Shown one piece after another: positions 49,347 through 62,059 of a stretch of DNA of 64,000 nucleotides. The notes below the pieces were generated by a model, which searched no databases, had not been told where the DNA came from, and saw only the letters and a program-made list of their open reading frames with translations. This DNA comes from Welwitschia mirabilis (lineage: Eukaryota > Gnetophyta > Gnetopsida > Welwitschiales): positions 167,424,814-167,488,813 of the forward strand of contig JBOZIK010000001.1 of NCBI GenBank assembly GCA_051453625.1, in the 5' to 3' direction. The first letter of the stretch is position 1. The number at the start of each line of letters is the position of its first letter. The position numbers and the translations under genes were made by a program.

Positions 49347-49370
49347 TCACGTGCTCTCCAACATTTCCAT
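49347..49370 (-). CDS. Possible 7-codon upstream ORF in the BBX leader
   Basis: ATG at 49370-49368 opens MEMLEST and stops at TGA 49349-49347, 121 bases before the main start. It lies in the transcript only if transcription starts above 49370, which the TATA-like site at 49449-49441 would allow. Short upstream ORFs can lower translation of the main frame; nothing here shows that it does. Confidence 0.35.
   Translation of the reverse strand: MEMLEST
49348..49353. promoter_or_regulatory. G-box CACGTG near the BBX start
   Basis: Perfect CACGTG, 123 bases from the BBX start codon. G-boxes bind bZIP and bHLH factors such as HY5 and PIFs, which are known regulators of this gene class. If the TATA-like site at 49,445 is used, the G-box lies in the transcribed leader. 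One palindromic hexamer is weak evidence alone. Confidence 0.55.
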
Positions 49371-49440
49371 CAAAACAAAGTAAAGCAGAAGCGGAAGTGG
49401 AAGTGTACAACTACAAAGAAGCGGCATTCCTTCGTATGTC

Positions 49441-49449
49441 TATTTATTT
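49441..49449 (-). promoter_or_regulatory. TATA-like site for the BBX gene
   Basis: AAATAAATA on the minus strand, about 216 bases upstream of the start codon, would put the transcription start near 49,415 and give a leader of about 190 bases. Not a perfect TATAAA. Confidence 0.4.
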
Positions 49450-50120
49450 CCTTGTGTAAATCGTATCATTTTCACCGTCAACGCAAACAAGAGGGCGAGA
49501 CGAGACGAGCAAAATCATGCAGAGTTGCAGACGCAAGAATGAATGCGACAACTCTGCGCCGGGTCACATGAGCAGGTCCCACTTTCAGCCCAGCTCCCTA
49601 TCTTTATTTCCTTTATTTACTAAAATAATTATTCGCTGGAAAATGTTCAAGCGTAAATGATTGCACGGAATATTCCGTTGGCCTGCTTTCTTCCCATCCC
49701 GACAGAGTAAACGGGGGGGCACTCATTTAATTTCAACTTTTTCCTTTTAAGTTTTTTGGCCTTTTTTCTTAATGTATTTTTCTTTCACGCATTTCTCGTC
49801 CTTTTTCTTCATTAACTTAACGCCCGTCACCGGCGACTGCAGTTTATTGTTATTGACAGATAAAAGAATAATAACTTTTCCGTCGGTAAACGGACTAGAT
49901 CCGATCTTGAGACGAACAAACACATGCGTTCAAGATCAGCTTTACAGCTGTCAAATTTCTATTGGTTCTCTGGCCATACCCTGGAACTTCGCAGGACAGT
50001 TCCAGGACCATGCTGTGAACTTGTACATTTATTGGGATATCGTGTTGCTCATTTAATTTCTTGGCTTATTAGCAAGTTGGCTTGTCTACATTTAATTTCC
50101 AAAGGATCCGGGGCTTAAAA
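49450..50120 (-). promoter_or_regulatory. CpG-retaining upstream region of the BBX gene
   Basis: GC content and CG dinucleotides stay high to about 49,930 and then fall within 200 bases to the AT-rich, CpG-poor state of the repeats. This block plus the gene body is probably the unmethylated unit. Short open frames here (49772-50056 on plus, 94 codons) have no recognisable domain and are not called. Confidence 0.5.
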
Positions 50121-51595
50121 TTTGACATTCCCATCCTTTTCATTTTTTCACATTCTCTTTTACAGATAAATTTGAGATATACTGACAAGAAAATATATTA
50201 AGGTTGGTTGACAAAAATTGAAATTTATGGCACCATCTGGACTACTTTTAAGTTATCACTAGCATAATGGCAATTTTAAGTCCTCACATAAACGCTTGAG
50301 AAAATACATGACATATTCTTTACCTCGATGATCTCTCTCTTTCTTTTTTTACTTACCATGTATCTTAGAAGATGCTTTATAAAGTTTAAAACTTTATACC
50401 AAAAAGAAATATCTTCAATTTCTATCAATGTCATGATAAGAAGTAGTTGGGAATTGATTGCTACTTTTCTATGTTTTTTTAGGTTGAAATTGGACTTGTT
50501 GAAAGTAAAGAAAAGTGTGTTCTAATATATGTGTCTCTCTATGATGGCAAATTAAAAAAAAAAAAAAAAAAAGGAAGGTATGGAAATTGACCATGTACAT
50601 TTGATTCCATATTAAGTGACCTTTATTTTTGTTTCTAATAGATTTTATCTAATATTTGTTACTAATATGAAACAAAATTTATTTCATATTGACAATATAT
50701 TAGAATAGGGATTAATCTGCTAAATTTCTCAGAGTCCATTGCAAAAATTAATTCACAGTCTAATATTTTTAATATTAGTTAATTTTGGTACTATTGCGTA
50801 ATTTCTTGTTTCCTAATTGGTACAATGTTCTTTTCCAATTCTCTTTAGGTTCCTACCACTCAGAAGTAAGTTTATCGATCAAAACAAAAAAATAAATTTT
50901 ACTAGTATTACTTTTTAAATCAAAATCACATTTAATAATTTTTCATTAATATGAAACAAATCAAATATGAAAACAATATTTAAGCAAAATAATTACTCAT
51001 AAAAAAGGACCTAAAAATATATACCTAATGATTAATCCCATCTTTTAAAGATAGGAAATGTTAACTTAACCATAACTATAAAGAAATCTCAAGTTTATGA
51101 AAAAGAAGCACATTTAGAAAATGATTCATAAGTAAATTACAAATAAAATTAATAAAAACCTAGGATTTAAGACATTTTTGAGAATCAAACTTACATCCAC
51201 AAATTCAAGAAAGCACTAGTCTACTATTAGCATAAGATCTCAGCCCTTACTTAGGATTATTTTTAGTAAATAGTTAATTAAAAATTTGTTTAAATTTAGA
51301 TACATAAGATATCTCCTTCTAATAAAACATTGTCCTTTTTTGTATAACTCAAAATAGAGATAGTTTAAAGCAAAGTATAACAACTAAACTAATAAATAAT
51401 TATAGAAAGTGGATTTTATCAAAAATTTTCTTTCTATAATTTTAGCTACTAATTTGGATGAAAATATAAAAAAATAATTAGCATTTTTAAATAAATAGAT
51501 ATTTAAAGCTTAATTTACTTAAGAAAATTATCTTATATGAGTAAATCTTCAATGATATTTTTGAGTTTATCCTCTATATTAATCTTGATTTATTT

Positions 51596-51598
<3 letters not shown>
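50120..51598. other. AT-rich DNA with a short poly-A run, no gene
   Basis: Contains a run of about 20 A near 50,553-50,572, which might mark the end of an old retroposed sequence. Otherwise closed frames and no motifs. Confidence 0.45.
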
Positions 51599-51666
<68 letters not shown>

Positions 51667-52474
51667 NNNNNNNNNNNNNNNNNNNNNNNNNNNNNNNNNN
51701 NNNNNNNNNNNNNNNNNNNNNNNNNNNNNNNNNNNNNNNNNNNNNNNNNNNNNNNNNNNNNNNNNNNNNNNNNNNNNNNNNNNNNNNNNNNNNNNNNNNN
51801 NNNNNNNNNNNNNNNNNNNNNNNNNNNNNNNNNNNNNNNNNNNNNNNNNNNNNNNNNNNNNNNNNNNNNNNNNNNNNNNNNNNNNNNNNNNNNNNNNNNN
51901 NNNNNNNNNNNNNNNNNNNNNNNNNNNNNNNNNNNNNNNNNNNNNNNNNNNNNNNNNNNNNNNNNNNNNNNNNNNNNNNNNNNNNNNNNNNNNNNNNNNN
52001 NNNNNNNNNNNNNNNNNNNNNNNNNNNNNNNNNNNNNNNNNNNNNNNNNNNNNNNNNNNNNNNNNNNNNNNNNNNNNNNNNNNNNNNNNNNNNNNNNNNN
52101 NNNNNNNNNNNNNNNNNNNNNNNNNNNNNNNNNNNNNNNNNNNNNNNNNNNNNNNNNNNNNNNNNNNNNNNNNNNNNNNNNNNNNNNNNNNNNNNNNNNN
52201 NNNNNNNNNNNNNNNNNNNNNNNNNNNNNNNNNNNNNNNNNNNNNNNNNNNNNNNNNNNNNNNNNNNNNNNNNNNNNNNNNNNNNNNNNNNNNNNNNNNN
52301 NNNNNNNNNNNNNNNNNNNNNNNNNNNNNNNNNNNNNNNNNNNNNNNNNNNNNNNNNNNNNNNNNNNNNNNNNNNNNNNNNNNNNNNNNNNNNNNNNNNN
52401 NNNNNNNNNNNNNNNNNNNNNNNNNNNNNNNNNNNNNNNNNNNNNNNNNNNNNNNNNNNNNNNNNNNNNNNNNN

Positions 52475-52524
<50 letters not shown>
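51599..52524. repeat. Long (TC)n tract around an 808-base gap
   Basis: Uninterrupted TC dinucleotides run into the gap from the left (51599-51666) and out of it on the right (52475-52524) in the same phase of sequence. The missing part is probably more (TC)n, so the true length is unknown. The long open frames here are Leu-Ser and Arg-Glu repeats read from this tract and are not proteins. Confidence 0.95.
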
Positions 52525-52528
<4 letters not shown>

Positions 52529-52675
52529 GTTCATTGCTTATTAATAAAAATTGAATTATTTAGAGTTATTTTGTAATTAATTTCCCTTAGTCTTTTAATT
52601 CCTTCATAATCTTCATATTTTTTTACTTTCTTGTTTTTTAAGAGATGTAGTTTGAGTGAGGTTTTATCTTATTAG

Positions 52676-52780
52676 AATCCCCCGTCCTACTTTGGTTTCA
52701 ACAGGCATTTGAACTCTCAACGATAGGGAAATTCCCACACACTATTAACTAGGTGGGCTAAGGCCCTTACCCCTAATCCA
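52676..52780 (-). repeat. tRNA-derived SINE copy
   Basis: On the minus strand TTAGCCCACCTAGTTAATAG resembles a pol III A-box region, and about 35 bases later GAGTTCAAATGCC resembles a B-box. The layout is that of plant tRNA-derived SINEs. The piece is GC-richer than its flanks. It differs from the SINE at 15,211. Confidence 0.5.
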
Positions 52781-53989
52781 AGTATTTTATTAAGGAGTTT
52801 GCAAATACGTTAGTCTATTTAACAATAGATGCATAATTCTTATTTAAGGAGATCACCAACCTTAAATAATTTTTACTTAAAATATTAATTATTTATTTGG
52901 TTTGAGATGATTTATTTATCAATAATCCTTTGCTTAACTAATATTTAATTTCTATGATTTGAATTAACCACCAACTTAGTCAAATATAAATTTATAAAGT
53001 TATTTCTAAATTTTTCAAAACATTGTTTAATTACATGACTACTAACTAAAACTACTAATTATTCCATTTAAGTGTTTTGTTAGTTTTTTAACATCTTGCA
53101 TCTTCTTATAAATAAATGGGTTTTATAAAACTATTATAATAACTACATAATTCCTAACTATAAATACTAGTTAATCCATTTAAATGTTTCTTTTAGTTTT
53201 GCAACATATTACATCTTCTTATAAGCAAATGAATTTTGTAAAATCCTTATAAAGATAATACATTAAATTCTTTCTTTTAATGTTTAAGAGTATCAATAAT
53301 TGTTTCTTGAAAAAATTTTATCTTTATCTAAACTACTAATATTAATTTTATTAGATATACTTGCATATAATACAATTGTTAAATCATTTTATTTTTTTGA
53401 TTTTTATAGAAATAATCTATTCTAGTTCTTATACTTATTTATATAACTCAGTATATGCCTTAAGTATTAAAGGCAGGATTCCTTTTATACAAAAGAAATC
53501 ATTCTTTTACATTGAATATTTTAAAAATCTTTAAAAGTAATATTAGAATCTTGGATGTGTATTATGTATTAGTAGCTTAATAAGAATAGTTTATTGTAGA
53601 AATTATATATAGAAACTAATGTAAAGTATATCAAACTAAATCAATTTCTACTACCATACTTAATTCTAAAAATAAGTTTATTTAAATAAATAAATTATTT
53701 CAACAATAAGTTACCATAATGTTACTAATGATTCTCTTATGATTAAAGTATGTAAAACCTTTTATGAAGAGTGCATAATGTTTAACAAAAAATGTATGGT
53801 CATGCTATAATTAGTAGAACTCATTAACAATCCTTTTAAATTATACCCTATGAATAAAATGGTCTATGTTTACGTGTCTATTGCTTTCATCCTTAATCAC
53901 ATTTTTTTGAAGGTGTTATGATGAATTCATATGTTATATTGAGTAATTACTTAACATAGATTATAGCTTTTTTCCCCTCTTTGTTGAAA
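52781..53989. other. AT-rich DNA, no gene recognised
   Basis: A loose internal repetition occurs near 53,090-53,110 and 53,200-53,225 (AACAT-x-TT-x-CATCTTCTTATAA with similar flanks), perhaps an old duplication of about 110 bases. No coding signal. Confidence 0.4.
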
Positions 53990-54068
53990 GACTTTTTTAA
54001 GAATTGAACATGTAACCACAAAGTTCTGGGAGCATTGCTCTATGATTAGGATGTCTCCAAGAAGACCT
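53990..54068 (-). repeat. Second copy of the 15,211 SINE family
   Basis: On the minus strand it aligns almost without gaps to 15211-15298. Shared blocks are GTCTTCTTGGAGACATCCTA-like, GAGCAATGCT, ACTTTGTGGTTA and TGTTCAATTC (B-box), then an A-rich end. Both copies together suggest an ancestor with GGTAGAGC and GGTTCGAATCC boxes. Confidence 0.65.
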
Positions 54069-56375
54069 TTATATTTTCTCATAGCTTGTACTATTATATC
54101 TTTATTTTTTATTTATTTATTTTTAAACAGTGGATTAGGTTTTCCACTTGTTAAGATATAAATAAACTAGAATTTTTTTATTTTGTTTATAAACCCTTGA
54201 AGTAAATACTTTAGCTAAAAAATGTCCTTAATTATTTCATTCATAGTGTACTACCTAACCTCTTCGATCTTTTATTTTGTCTCTACTAAATTAAGATATT
54301 AAATAATCTCTAAAGATTAATATGTTTCTAGTTCTAAATCTTTTAATGATTACATCTCCATCTTAATCTAAGTTTTAATATGTTGAAATATTCATGAATG
54401 AATATCTAAAATTTAAAATTAACTTAGGATTATTCTTTAGATGTCTCATTTCTTAAATAATAGCCTTTGGATGTGCTAGATAATGAGTTTGTAAATGCAT
54501 AGATAAAATGTTCATTGAATGTAAAATGTTTAGCATGGTATTAGATAAACATTTTGCTTTATTAATTATTTACCTTTATTATGTCATATCTACTTCTTTA
54601 GATTCTATTTCATACATCTCAACTCTAAAGTTTAGTGTTATGAAATTTGGTTTTTTGGCCTTTCAAGACATATTTTTGCATAACTCATAAATGTATGTCA
54701 GTTCTAATCATTTTGTCATATTATTCTATTTAGTGGTTTTCATGCTGAGACAATAATGTGGGTTACTCACATTTGATAGTTTAAATATTTCTGCAAGATT
54801 TTCGTAAAACTTTCAACGTCTTTCATAATTATTTTACGATCATGTTGAATAGTCTAATGTTATCTTGATGTACTTCTTTTGATGTTGGAGTAAATTTTTT
54901 AGTTAATAGTATTGCACTTAATGCTTACTTATCATAATGTAGAATATAAATAGTGAATATTCCCATGTCATCTTTTAATGGTCTCCACTTTTATCATGTA
55001 CATTAGGATAGAGTTGACTTAAATCTTGATTTAGTACTATTGACACTCATTTTATTCCAAAAAAAGATATTAAAGAGGAAAATTTTCTCAAATATCCATG
55101 ATTAGGGATAATTTTAATTAATAAGAAGAGAGGGAAATGGTTGATAGTGAGATGCTTATTAACTATAACATTGTAATGTCATTAACAAGTAATGTAGAAA
55201 AAAATGTCAAATTTTTAGTAGAGGAAAATTTCTAAAGCAAAGATAATATATAAATTATAATCAAATCAATTTAACTTATCATAATTACTTTTAAAAGTTA
55301 TTTTATTAAACTAATTAATTTAGTAGTTTATAGTAGTCAAAACTATTGTTCTTGCTTATATTAAATTACAGAAAGCTTGTTATAAACATTATTTAATATC
55401 TAAACATAGATAACATTATGATCTTCTAATTAGTAAAACTATTTAATAAATAATATAGAGTGATCACTTTGTTTCTCTTTATGGATAGCATCAACCATTA
55501 ATCATAAGACAAAAATATCCTCTTAATTAGATTTTAAAACATTTTTACTACTTTTTTGGAATAAAAAATTTGGATGATGCACATTTATCTTATCTTTTAT
55601 AAAAATTCACCATTATATATTAATAATTATTATTAAGAATTGAATTCTATCTAATTCATGAATCATAATTGAAGCTTCTGTAATTCTATCTAAAAAAACA
55701 CTTAGCATATTCATGTAATTTAAATCACTCTTCTGATTGATAATGACCTAGGAAATCATATGGAAATTAGCCCTTTTGTGTTATATTCTTTGATAGGTGA
55801 GTCATTAATCAATAACCACTATGAAACAATAGTGAATTCTAAATTCATAGTTACCAAGAAAGGCTTTTGTTAGTTCAATTTTTTTTCATGCTCAAATTAT
55901 GTAATAAGACTTTCAAGAGAATTTATATTTGCATAAATATATCAAATTCATAATTTGATCAATTTTCTAATAATTTAATATGTTAGAAAAAAATCTTGTA
56001 ATAAATTTTACACGTTAAATAATGCAAAAGTTTATGATCATGAGAATAAAATAATTCTGTACTTTGTTGTCACTTATACTTTCTCTTAAAGATTTCATGG
56101 AATCCTTGTAAATTCTTTTTAAATAAAAATTTTAAATAAACTCTTTTTAAATAAAAATTTTATTTCTATACTTATTACTATCTCTAAGTTTGTTTATTAT
56201 TAATGTATTTTAACTTAAATAATACAAGATTATACAACATATTTATTCAATACAATGATAACTTATAAGGACAAGTTGAGCTTAAATCTTTTAGTGACCA
56301 TGTATTTTCCCTTGAATAATATCCATCATAATCACTGAAACAAATAATTTAATTATGCTTAGGGCCTTATAACAT
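54069..56375. other. AT-rich DNA, no gene recognised
   Basis: One open piece of 60 codons (54508-54690, plus) without motif. I compared translations with Copia and Gypsy pol patterns and found nothing convincing. A local duplication near 56,118-56,165 repeats CTTTTTAAATAAAAATTTTA at 29-base spacing. Confidence 0.4.
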
Positions 56376-56462
56376 GTGAAAAAAGCATCCAAAGGTTTAA
56401 ACTCATGACCTCTTAAATGCAGGATGAGTTTTCCATCATTTGGACTACCACTTCATTGACCA
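56376..56462 (-). repeat. tRNA-derived SINE-like copy
   Basis: The minus strand has TGAAGTGGTAGTCCAAATGA (A-box-like) and, about 40 bases later, GTCATGAGTTTAAACCT (B-box-like, decayed GGTTCAAACC), followed by a T/A-rich end. No partner copy in the window. Confidence 0.45.
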
Positions 56463-59400
56463 ATTACTTGTACTGTAACTTACTTTTCAAGTTGAAAATA
56501 AATTTTTTATTGAAATTTTTGATGTCTCATTCTAGAAGCTAGCTAACATGCATATTAATAAAAAAAGAATAAAAAATAAAGCATGCAGACACAAGATTCA
56601 ATGTTTAGGGTGTGAACCACAAGTGAGACCTAAACATTTATTGGCTAACTTTCAAGCTTATAGGAACCACCCATGGATTTTTATCTAGACAAGGAAAGAA
56701 GTGACCTTAGCAAGTGTAATATAATTCTTATAAATTAATTTCTTTAAGAAAGAGATAATAAAACCCTAAGTATTAATATTCTTTGAAATCTTTTATTGAT
56801 CACATGCTTTTTATTTACCGCTCTTTATTTGTTTAACATGTTGTAGATAGATTTTGACATTCTTAGCCTTTTATGTGCTAATTGTAGTGTTTCTATTTTT
56901 AAATTCTAACTTTAAAACACATCTAGCATACTTTTTTTAAACTTTCTTCTTCGACTAATTCAAAGATTACTCATTTCAACTATACCACTTCTTAACTAAA
57001 TCAAAAATCATTCTTTGACATTACTAATATAATTCCTAAAATTTTCCCATTCAAGATTCAAACTTCTCTTAAAAATATTATGTAAGAATTCATTTTGGTA
57101 ATTTTTCTTTTGAAAATAAATGTTCATTATCTTTTTTGAAGTATAATCTCAAGATAGCATCATCTATGAGACACCTAAAATGGAACCAAAATAAGAGAGT
57201 CACATCAAAAAAGGAGACTATAACAATATAGAATGAAATAACTCTTAAATTCTAATTAAAATTATACAAAATGGAGTTGATATTAGATACATTTCAACTT
57301 ATTTTATAATTAGTAACATAAATAGTAAACTAAATTGACATCCTACAACTTTTTTTCACTTATGATTAATAATATTTATTAAAACAATTCATATATAAAT
57401 TCTTTTAGTTTAGGTTTCTATGCCTTTATAAATGATATTAAAAGAATTATTTATAAATATTCCCTAACCACCATGGTAGAGGGTACGAGTCTTAAAATAT
57501 GAATTAGTTATCAATTATAGTAAAGATAACCCTAATTACCTTTCTTCAAAAAAGATCACAAGAAAGTTTTAAAGCTAATAATGATTCATTTAGGCTTAAC
57601 TAAATAGTTGAAGATAGATTAAAAGACATTTAAAAATAGAATTTGTAAAAAAAAATTCTTTGACTTAGCCCTAAAAATTATTGTTTAAAACACAAATAAC
57701 CAAATAAGCCTAAATAAAGAAAATTGTAAAAATCACCTACATTTTATTAACCTAAATGATACATCATTAAGGATTTACTAGGAAAGCAATATATCATTTA
57801 ATACTTCTCTCAAATGTTGGAAATGTAAAAAAAAGAACTCATGATATTAAAATAAGATCACCATCATTTAGATATGAAACATCTTATAATGAAATGTAGA
57901 AACTTGAAAGCATAAAATTTGTTATAGATTTGACATACTAATCCTTTAATTTAATAAAATCCTAACAACATAAGCATTTAAAATTAAATGAAAAAAGTGC
58001 AAAAGAATATTTAAAATGGGCTTTTGTAATTAAGTAATTATAAATGCATCAATAATGAAAAATAAAAATGAATCCAATCATAGATCAAATTCCATTAATC
58101 GATAATGTAGATACTACAATAAATACTAATTAGATGAAATGTATACCCTTATTTTTTATGAGCAAGCTCCTTCCATGAAACAATCATTATTGCATATGTG
58201 GAGAGAAAGAACAATTAGAGCAAGGATCAAAGCTAACTTTTGCAAGATCCATCATACTCTAGAACATCAATGACACTGTACATCTAACAATGATACTACT
58301 CAAGTTAAGACCATACCTTTATTCCTTTTGAATAAAAAATTTAATAATATAATCAAATTTTAACTACTAAAAAAATCAATGATAAGAATGTTATTGATGA
58401 AATTAAAATAATTAACATGTTAAAGTTTAAAAGGTCAAATTGAACTATAACTAAATCCTCCATTTTAAACTTTTCTAGTCCTATTGAAGTAAAAGATTTT
58501 ACCTTTGCTTATAACCTACTTATTTCTACAAGTTCTAAAAAAGGTAGAACACTAAGTTTAGCTAAAAAAAAAATTAAATATTAGCAGTGAATAACAATAA
58601 TGTTCAGTCTTTTTGAAAAGAAATAATTTACCTTTAGTCAGTTTTTTAAAAATATTTCAGGAATGAAATGAAGAAATATTTTATTTTGTCACAATGGTAT
58701 CCTTATTTTTTAAAATGGTTTTTAAAAAGAAGTTTTTGAAAAAAGAAACAAAAAAGAATATTTAAAGAGAAAAACTAAATTATTTTTAAAGAAAAGAAAT
58801 ATCATGTACACTCTTATGGGTTTTAAAAAAAAATAATTGAAAATATAAAAGAGTAATTTTGAAAAACAAATAGCACTCAAAAGTAAAAATGGATGAAAGA
58901 GACTTAACAACATCATTTTAATGGAGTAGAACGTCTTCTTCATAAAGTATGAAATGTGCTATTTATAGTTATAAAATTAAATTAATATTTTTCATTTTTC
59001 TTTCTTTGTTCTAAGAATGATGATATGATGCCTTTAAAACCTTTTTTTTTACTTCTTTTTTTGTGCTCTTATTTTTGTGTTTTTTTAAACATCTAAAGAA
59101 ATGATGTATTTATCATGTAAAGTCTTGAACTAATGATTAATTAATCCTTAAATACTAGGAAATGTAATATTTTCTCACTTTCCCTTTTTTTTCACACTAG
59201 TAACTAATTAATTTTGAATTTCAGATTTAATAATCAAATTGAAACATTGATAATTAAACTTGAGCTTTGATAAATACCTTTTAGACAACTTAAACTTTTA
59301 CAATGACGAGAATAATTAGAAATGGTCATTTTAATATTTTAATGTTAATTTAACTTATTTTTACTTAGACATCCAAATGTTCATTTGACATTTGAATATA

Positions 59401-59900
59401 AGGCAAGAGATTTTAGCACTTAGGACTTATATTTTGAAATCTCTAATATAGATTTCCCCATTTTTATGATTTTAGATGAGGCATTTGGAATCATAAAACT
59501 TTAATATTTTGGAAGAACAAAATGCATGATGGAGTGAAAGAATTGTTAAGTAAGTGACATGTTAGAATTCATGAAGAAGGATGATTTAGAAAAGAAGAAA
59601 GAAAATAAGGAATAATGGAAAACATGTGTATGAAGAATAAGAAGAAGAAATAAAAGGGATAAGAAGGGGTAAAATTTTCTTTTAATGACAGTGTTTTCTT
59701 TTTCTTTAGAACTTTTACTCTATGTTCTTCTCTATGACAGTTTGAATAGATTTATCTACCCATTTAAAAAAAATCATCTTTTATTGGATTTTTTTTAGCA
59801 GTTAGAGCCTGATTGGCATAAATGCTTTTTTAATCCTACATCTTATAATATAATAACCTATTAAAACAAAGCAATTCATGATTTATTTTGCTCATGATAC
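56463..59900. other. AT-rich DNA, no gene recognised
   Basis: Includes an A/G-rich stretch at 58,730-58,880 and many A-runs. No transposon or host protein motif could be supported. It may be the 3' part of the Gypsy element to its right. Confidence 0.4.
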
Positions 59901-60449
59901 CCTGATATATTTTCAAGTATATACAACTTCTAGATTTGTATCTTTGATGTTGCTTTCAAAATTTACAATAATAATTCTTGTAAGTATCAACAAAGAAAAT
60001 AAATGTATATAGTAATCAAAAATAACCTTTCTTCTCTTTAATAGAAATAAGACTTAAAACAACAACAATTATTGGGTTCTTTTTTATTTAATACTATCTA
60101 GATATTTTGTTTCATATGTTTTATTTTTGTTTTTTTGTGAAATGATATAGGGAGCTATCCAATTTAGGTTGAACTTTGATTTTGTTTTTCTCCCATTAGA
60201 TTTATTTTTAAAATAAGTTTTCTAATCTCAGTTTCTCTAAGATTTATCATTGTGTTATATGCTTTGTCTTTACTATTCTTATGATTTTTCTTACGTTCCA
60301 AATCCTGGTATAAAGTTTTTAATTGCATAAACATATTTTGTTTTTCTTTTTTTATTTGTTAATTTCAGATCCTTTACCATGGTTTTATAGAGTTGAAATT
60401 TTTTATTTAATGGGTAGTAAAACTTTTAATGTCATATGTTAACTTAAAT

Positions 60450-60990
60450 GAAATTAAATTATCAAATTATTGTAGAAATCATTTTAATTCTAGTTATTTA
60501 AAATGGGACGATGTCATAAGTGTAAACGATAAGCTAAATCATGAGATAATATAATCAAGAGTGAACTCTATAATAATCTTATTATTATCTTTCTTAAAGG
60601 AATTGCACCCATTTTGTAAAATATTCTATTATAGTTAAAATAAAAGACTATGATCTTGATGATAAAGAATTAATGGGTTTAAGTATATTCAATTTTTATT
60701 TTTAGAATATTAATGGATTTTTAATTAGAAATCATTCATTTTCTCGTTAATGAATTATATGCAAGCATCTACCATAATCTATGTTGTTTTACATAGTTGT
60801 TATATTCTTGATTTAAAGTTTTAAGAAATATCTATATTTTAATATATAAATAGCTAATGCCCTGGATCCTTCATAAGAACCACAAATTTGAGAATGTAAC
60901 TCATGCAAAATTTTATCAACTTCTAAACATCTTAATAATATCTTCTCATAAGATCTTTTAAATAATTTGCTAGCTAGAATAGTGCATCTT
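60450..60990 (-). pseudogene. Tat-like integrase remnant
   Basis: ELHSQICGSYEGSRALA (about 60,905-60,855) matches the integrase zinc-domain pattern HEGxCGxHxGxRxLA. IEYFTKWVQFL (about 60,630-60,598) matches DYFTKWIEAxPL, the signature of the integrase core. Between them the reading is broken by stops. Confidence 0.75.
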
Positions 60991-61373
60991 AAAGCTTTTA
61001 ATTTGAAAATTTTCCTTTATGTACCTAATAGATTTGATGAGAGTCTTTATTTTCAAGATATTCTAATAAAGATTTATATCATTCATCTATATTCTTTGTT
61101 ACAGAATGTGGTTTTATATGGGAGTTTTTAATAAAGTAACAATTTTTTAGTTCTCTTCATATAATGATTAAATGACTTCTAAATTTGAAATAGAATTAAA
61201 ATCAATAATTTCATCAAGATTACAAATACAAAAATTTGCAAGAAAAATTGCAATTTTGTGTTTCACTTTGGAAATGCATTTAATATGAAATAATTAACAT
61301 TTTAGAATTAAATTTTGAATTTTTTCCAATTATTTTACAAGAATTTTATATTTGTATTATAATTTCCTAGAAT

Positions 61374-61600
61374 TTAATTTATCACTAATTGTAAATCCTC
61401 ATATATTTTTAATTTTGATAAACTAATTAAAATTGTAATGTGAATTCTCTTACTAAAGCTTCTTGTTCTACCATATTGTTTGTGCAATGAATTTAATTTA
61501 TGTGATAATGTTATTACATACTTAGTTAGAAGCATAAAAATTATTCTTGCTCCTATTTCTTCTCTATTTTGTGAATCATAAAAAATAGATGATAGCATCC
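61374..61600 (-). pseudogene. Tat-like RNase H remnant
   Basis: HCTNNMVEQEALVREF (about 61,490-61,445) matches F-x-CTNN-x-AEYEAL of Tat-type RNase H. After a frameshift LSKLKIYEDLQLVIN (61,418-61,374) matches LxVxGDSxLVIxQ, with Gly-Asp-Ser changed to Glu-Asp-Leu. Confidence 0.8.
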
Positions 61601-62059
61601 TGATTTCTAATAAGTATTAATAAATAGATTGACTCGTTGAAAAAATACATTTTCTTCCAAATATTCTTTTGTTTAATTAGAAATTATGCTAATAGTTTAG
61701 CTATACATTATCACTTTATTAATTTTCAAGATATTATTGTAGATCAAACTCAGCTAAAATTGATGCTTATGTAGTTAACCTAGTACTTTATTGTAAAACA
61801 TCCAATAAATGATTAATTATATTTTTATCACTACTTAGAGATGTTTTACTGTAAACCATGTAATGTCTAAGTTTCATGTAGAAAATACAAAATTCAAGCA
61901 TGTCTTCACAGCTTTATAATAAATAATTTCATATGTAAGTAAAGTGTGACTTATATAAATATGAGTCCATCTTTATAATCTTTCTTTGCAAAATTATAGT
62001 ACTTAATGTATAGTTTGTATGTACTAAATATATGTAAAAAGAAGAATAGAATCTAAAGG

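Noticed and set aside
51537-52544. Open frames of more than 300 codons on both strands reading Leu-Ser or Arg-Glu repeats
   Set aside because: They are translations of (TC)n and of an 808-N gap; no start context, domain or splice evidence.
54280-55080. Copia or Gypsy pol on the minus strand
   Set aside because: Individual short pieces looked suggestive, but no motif series in correct order could be built.
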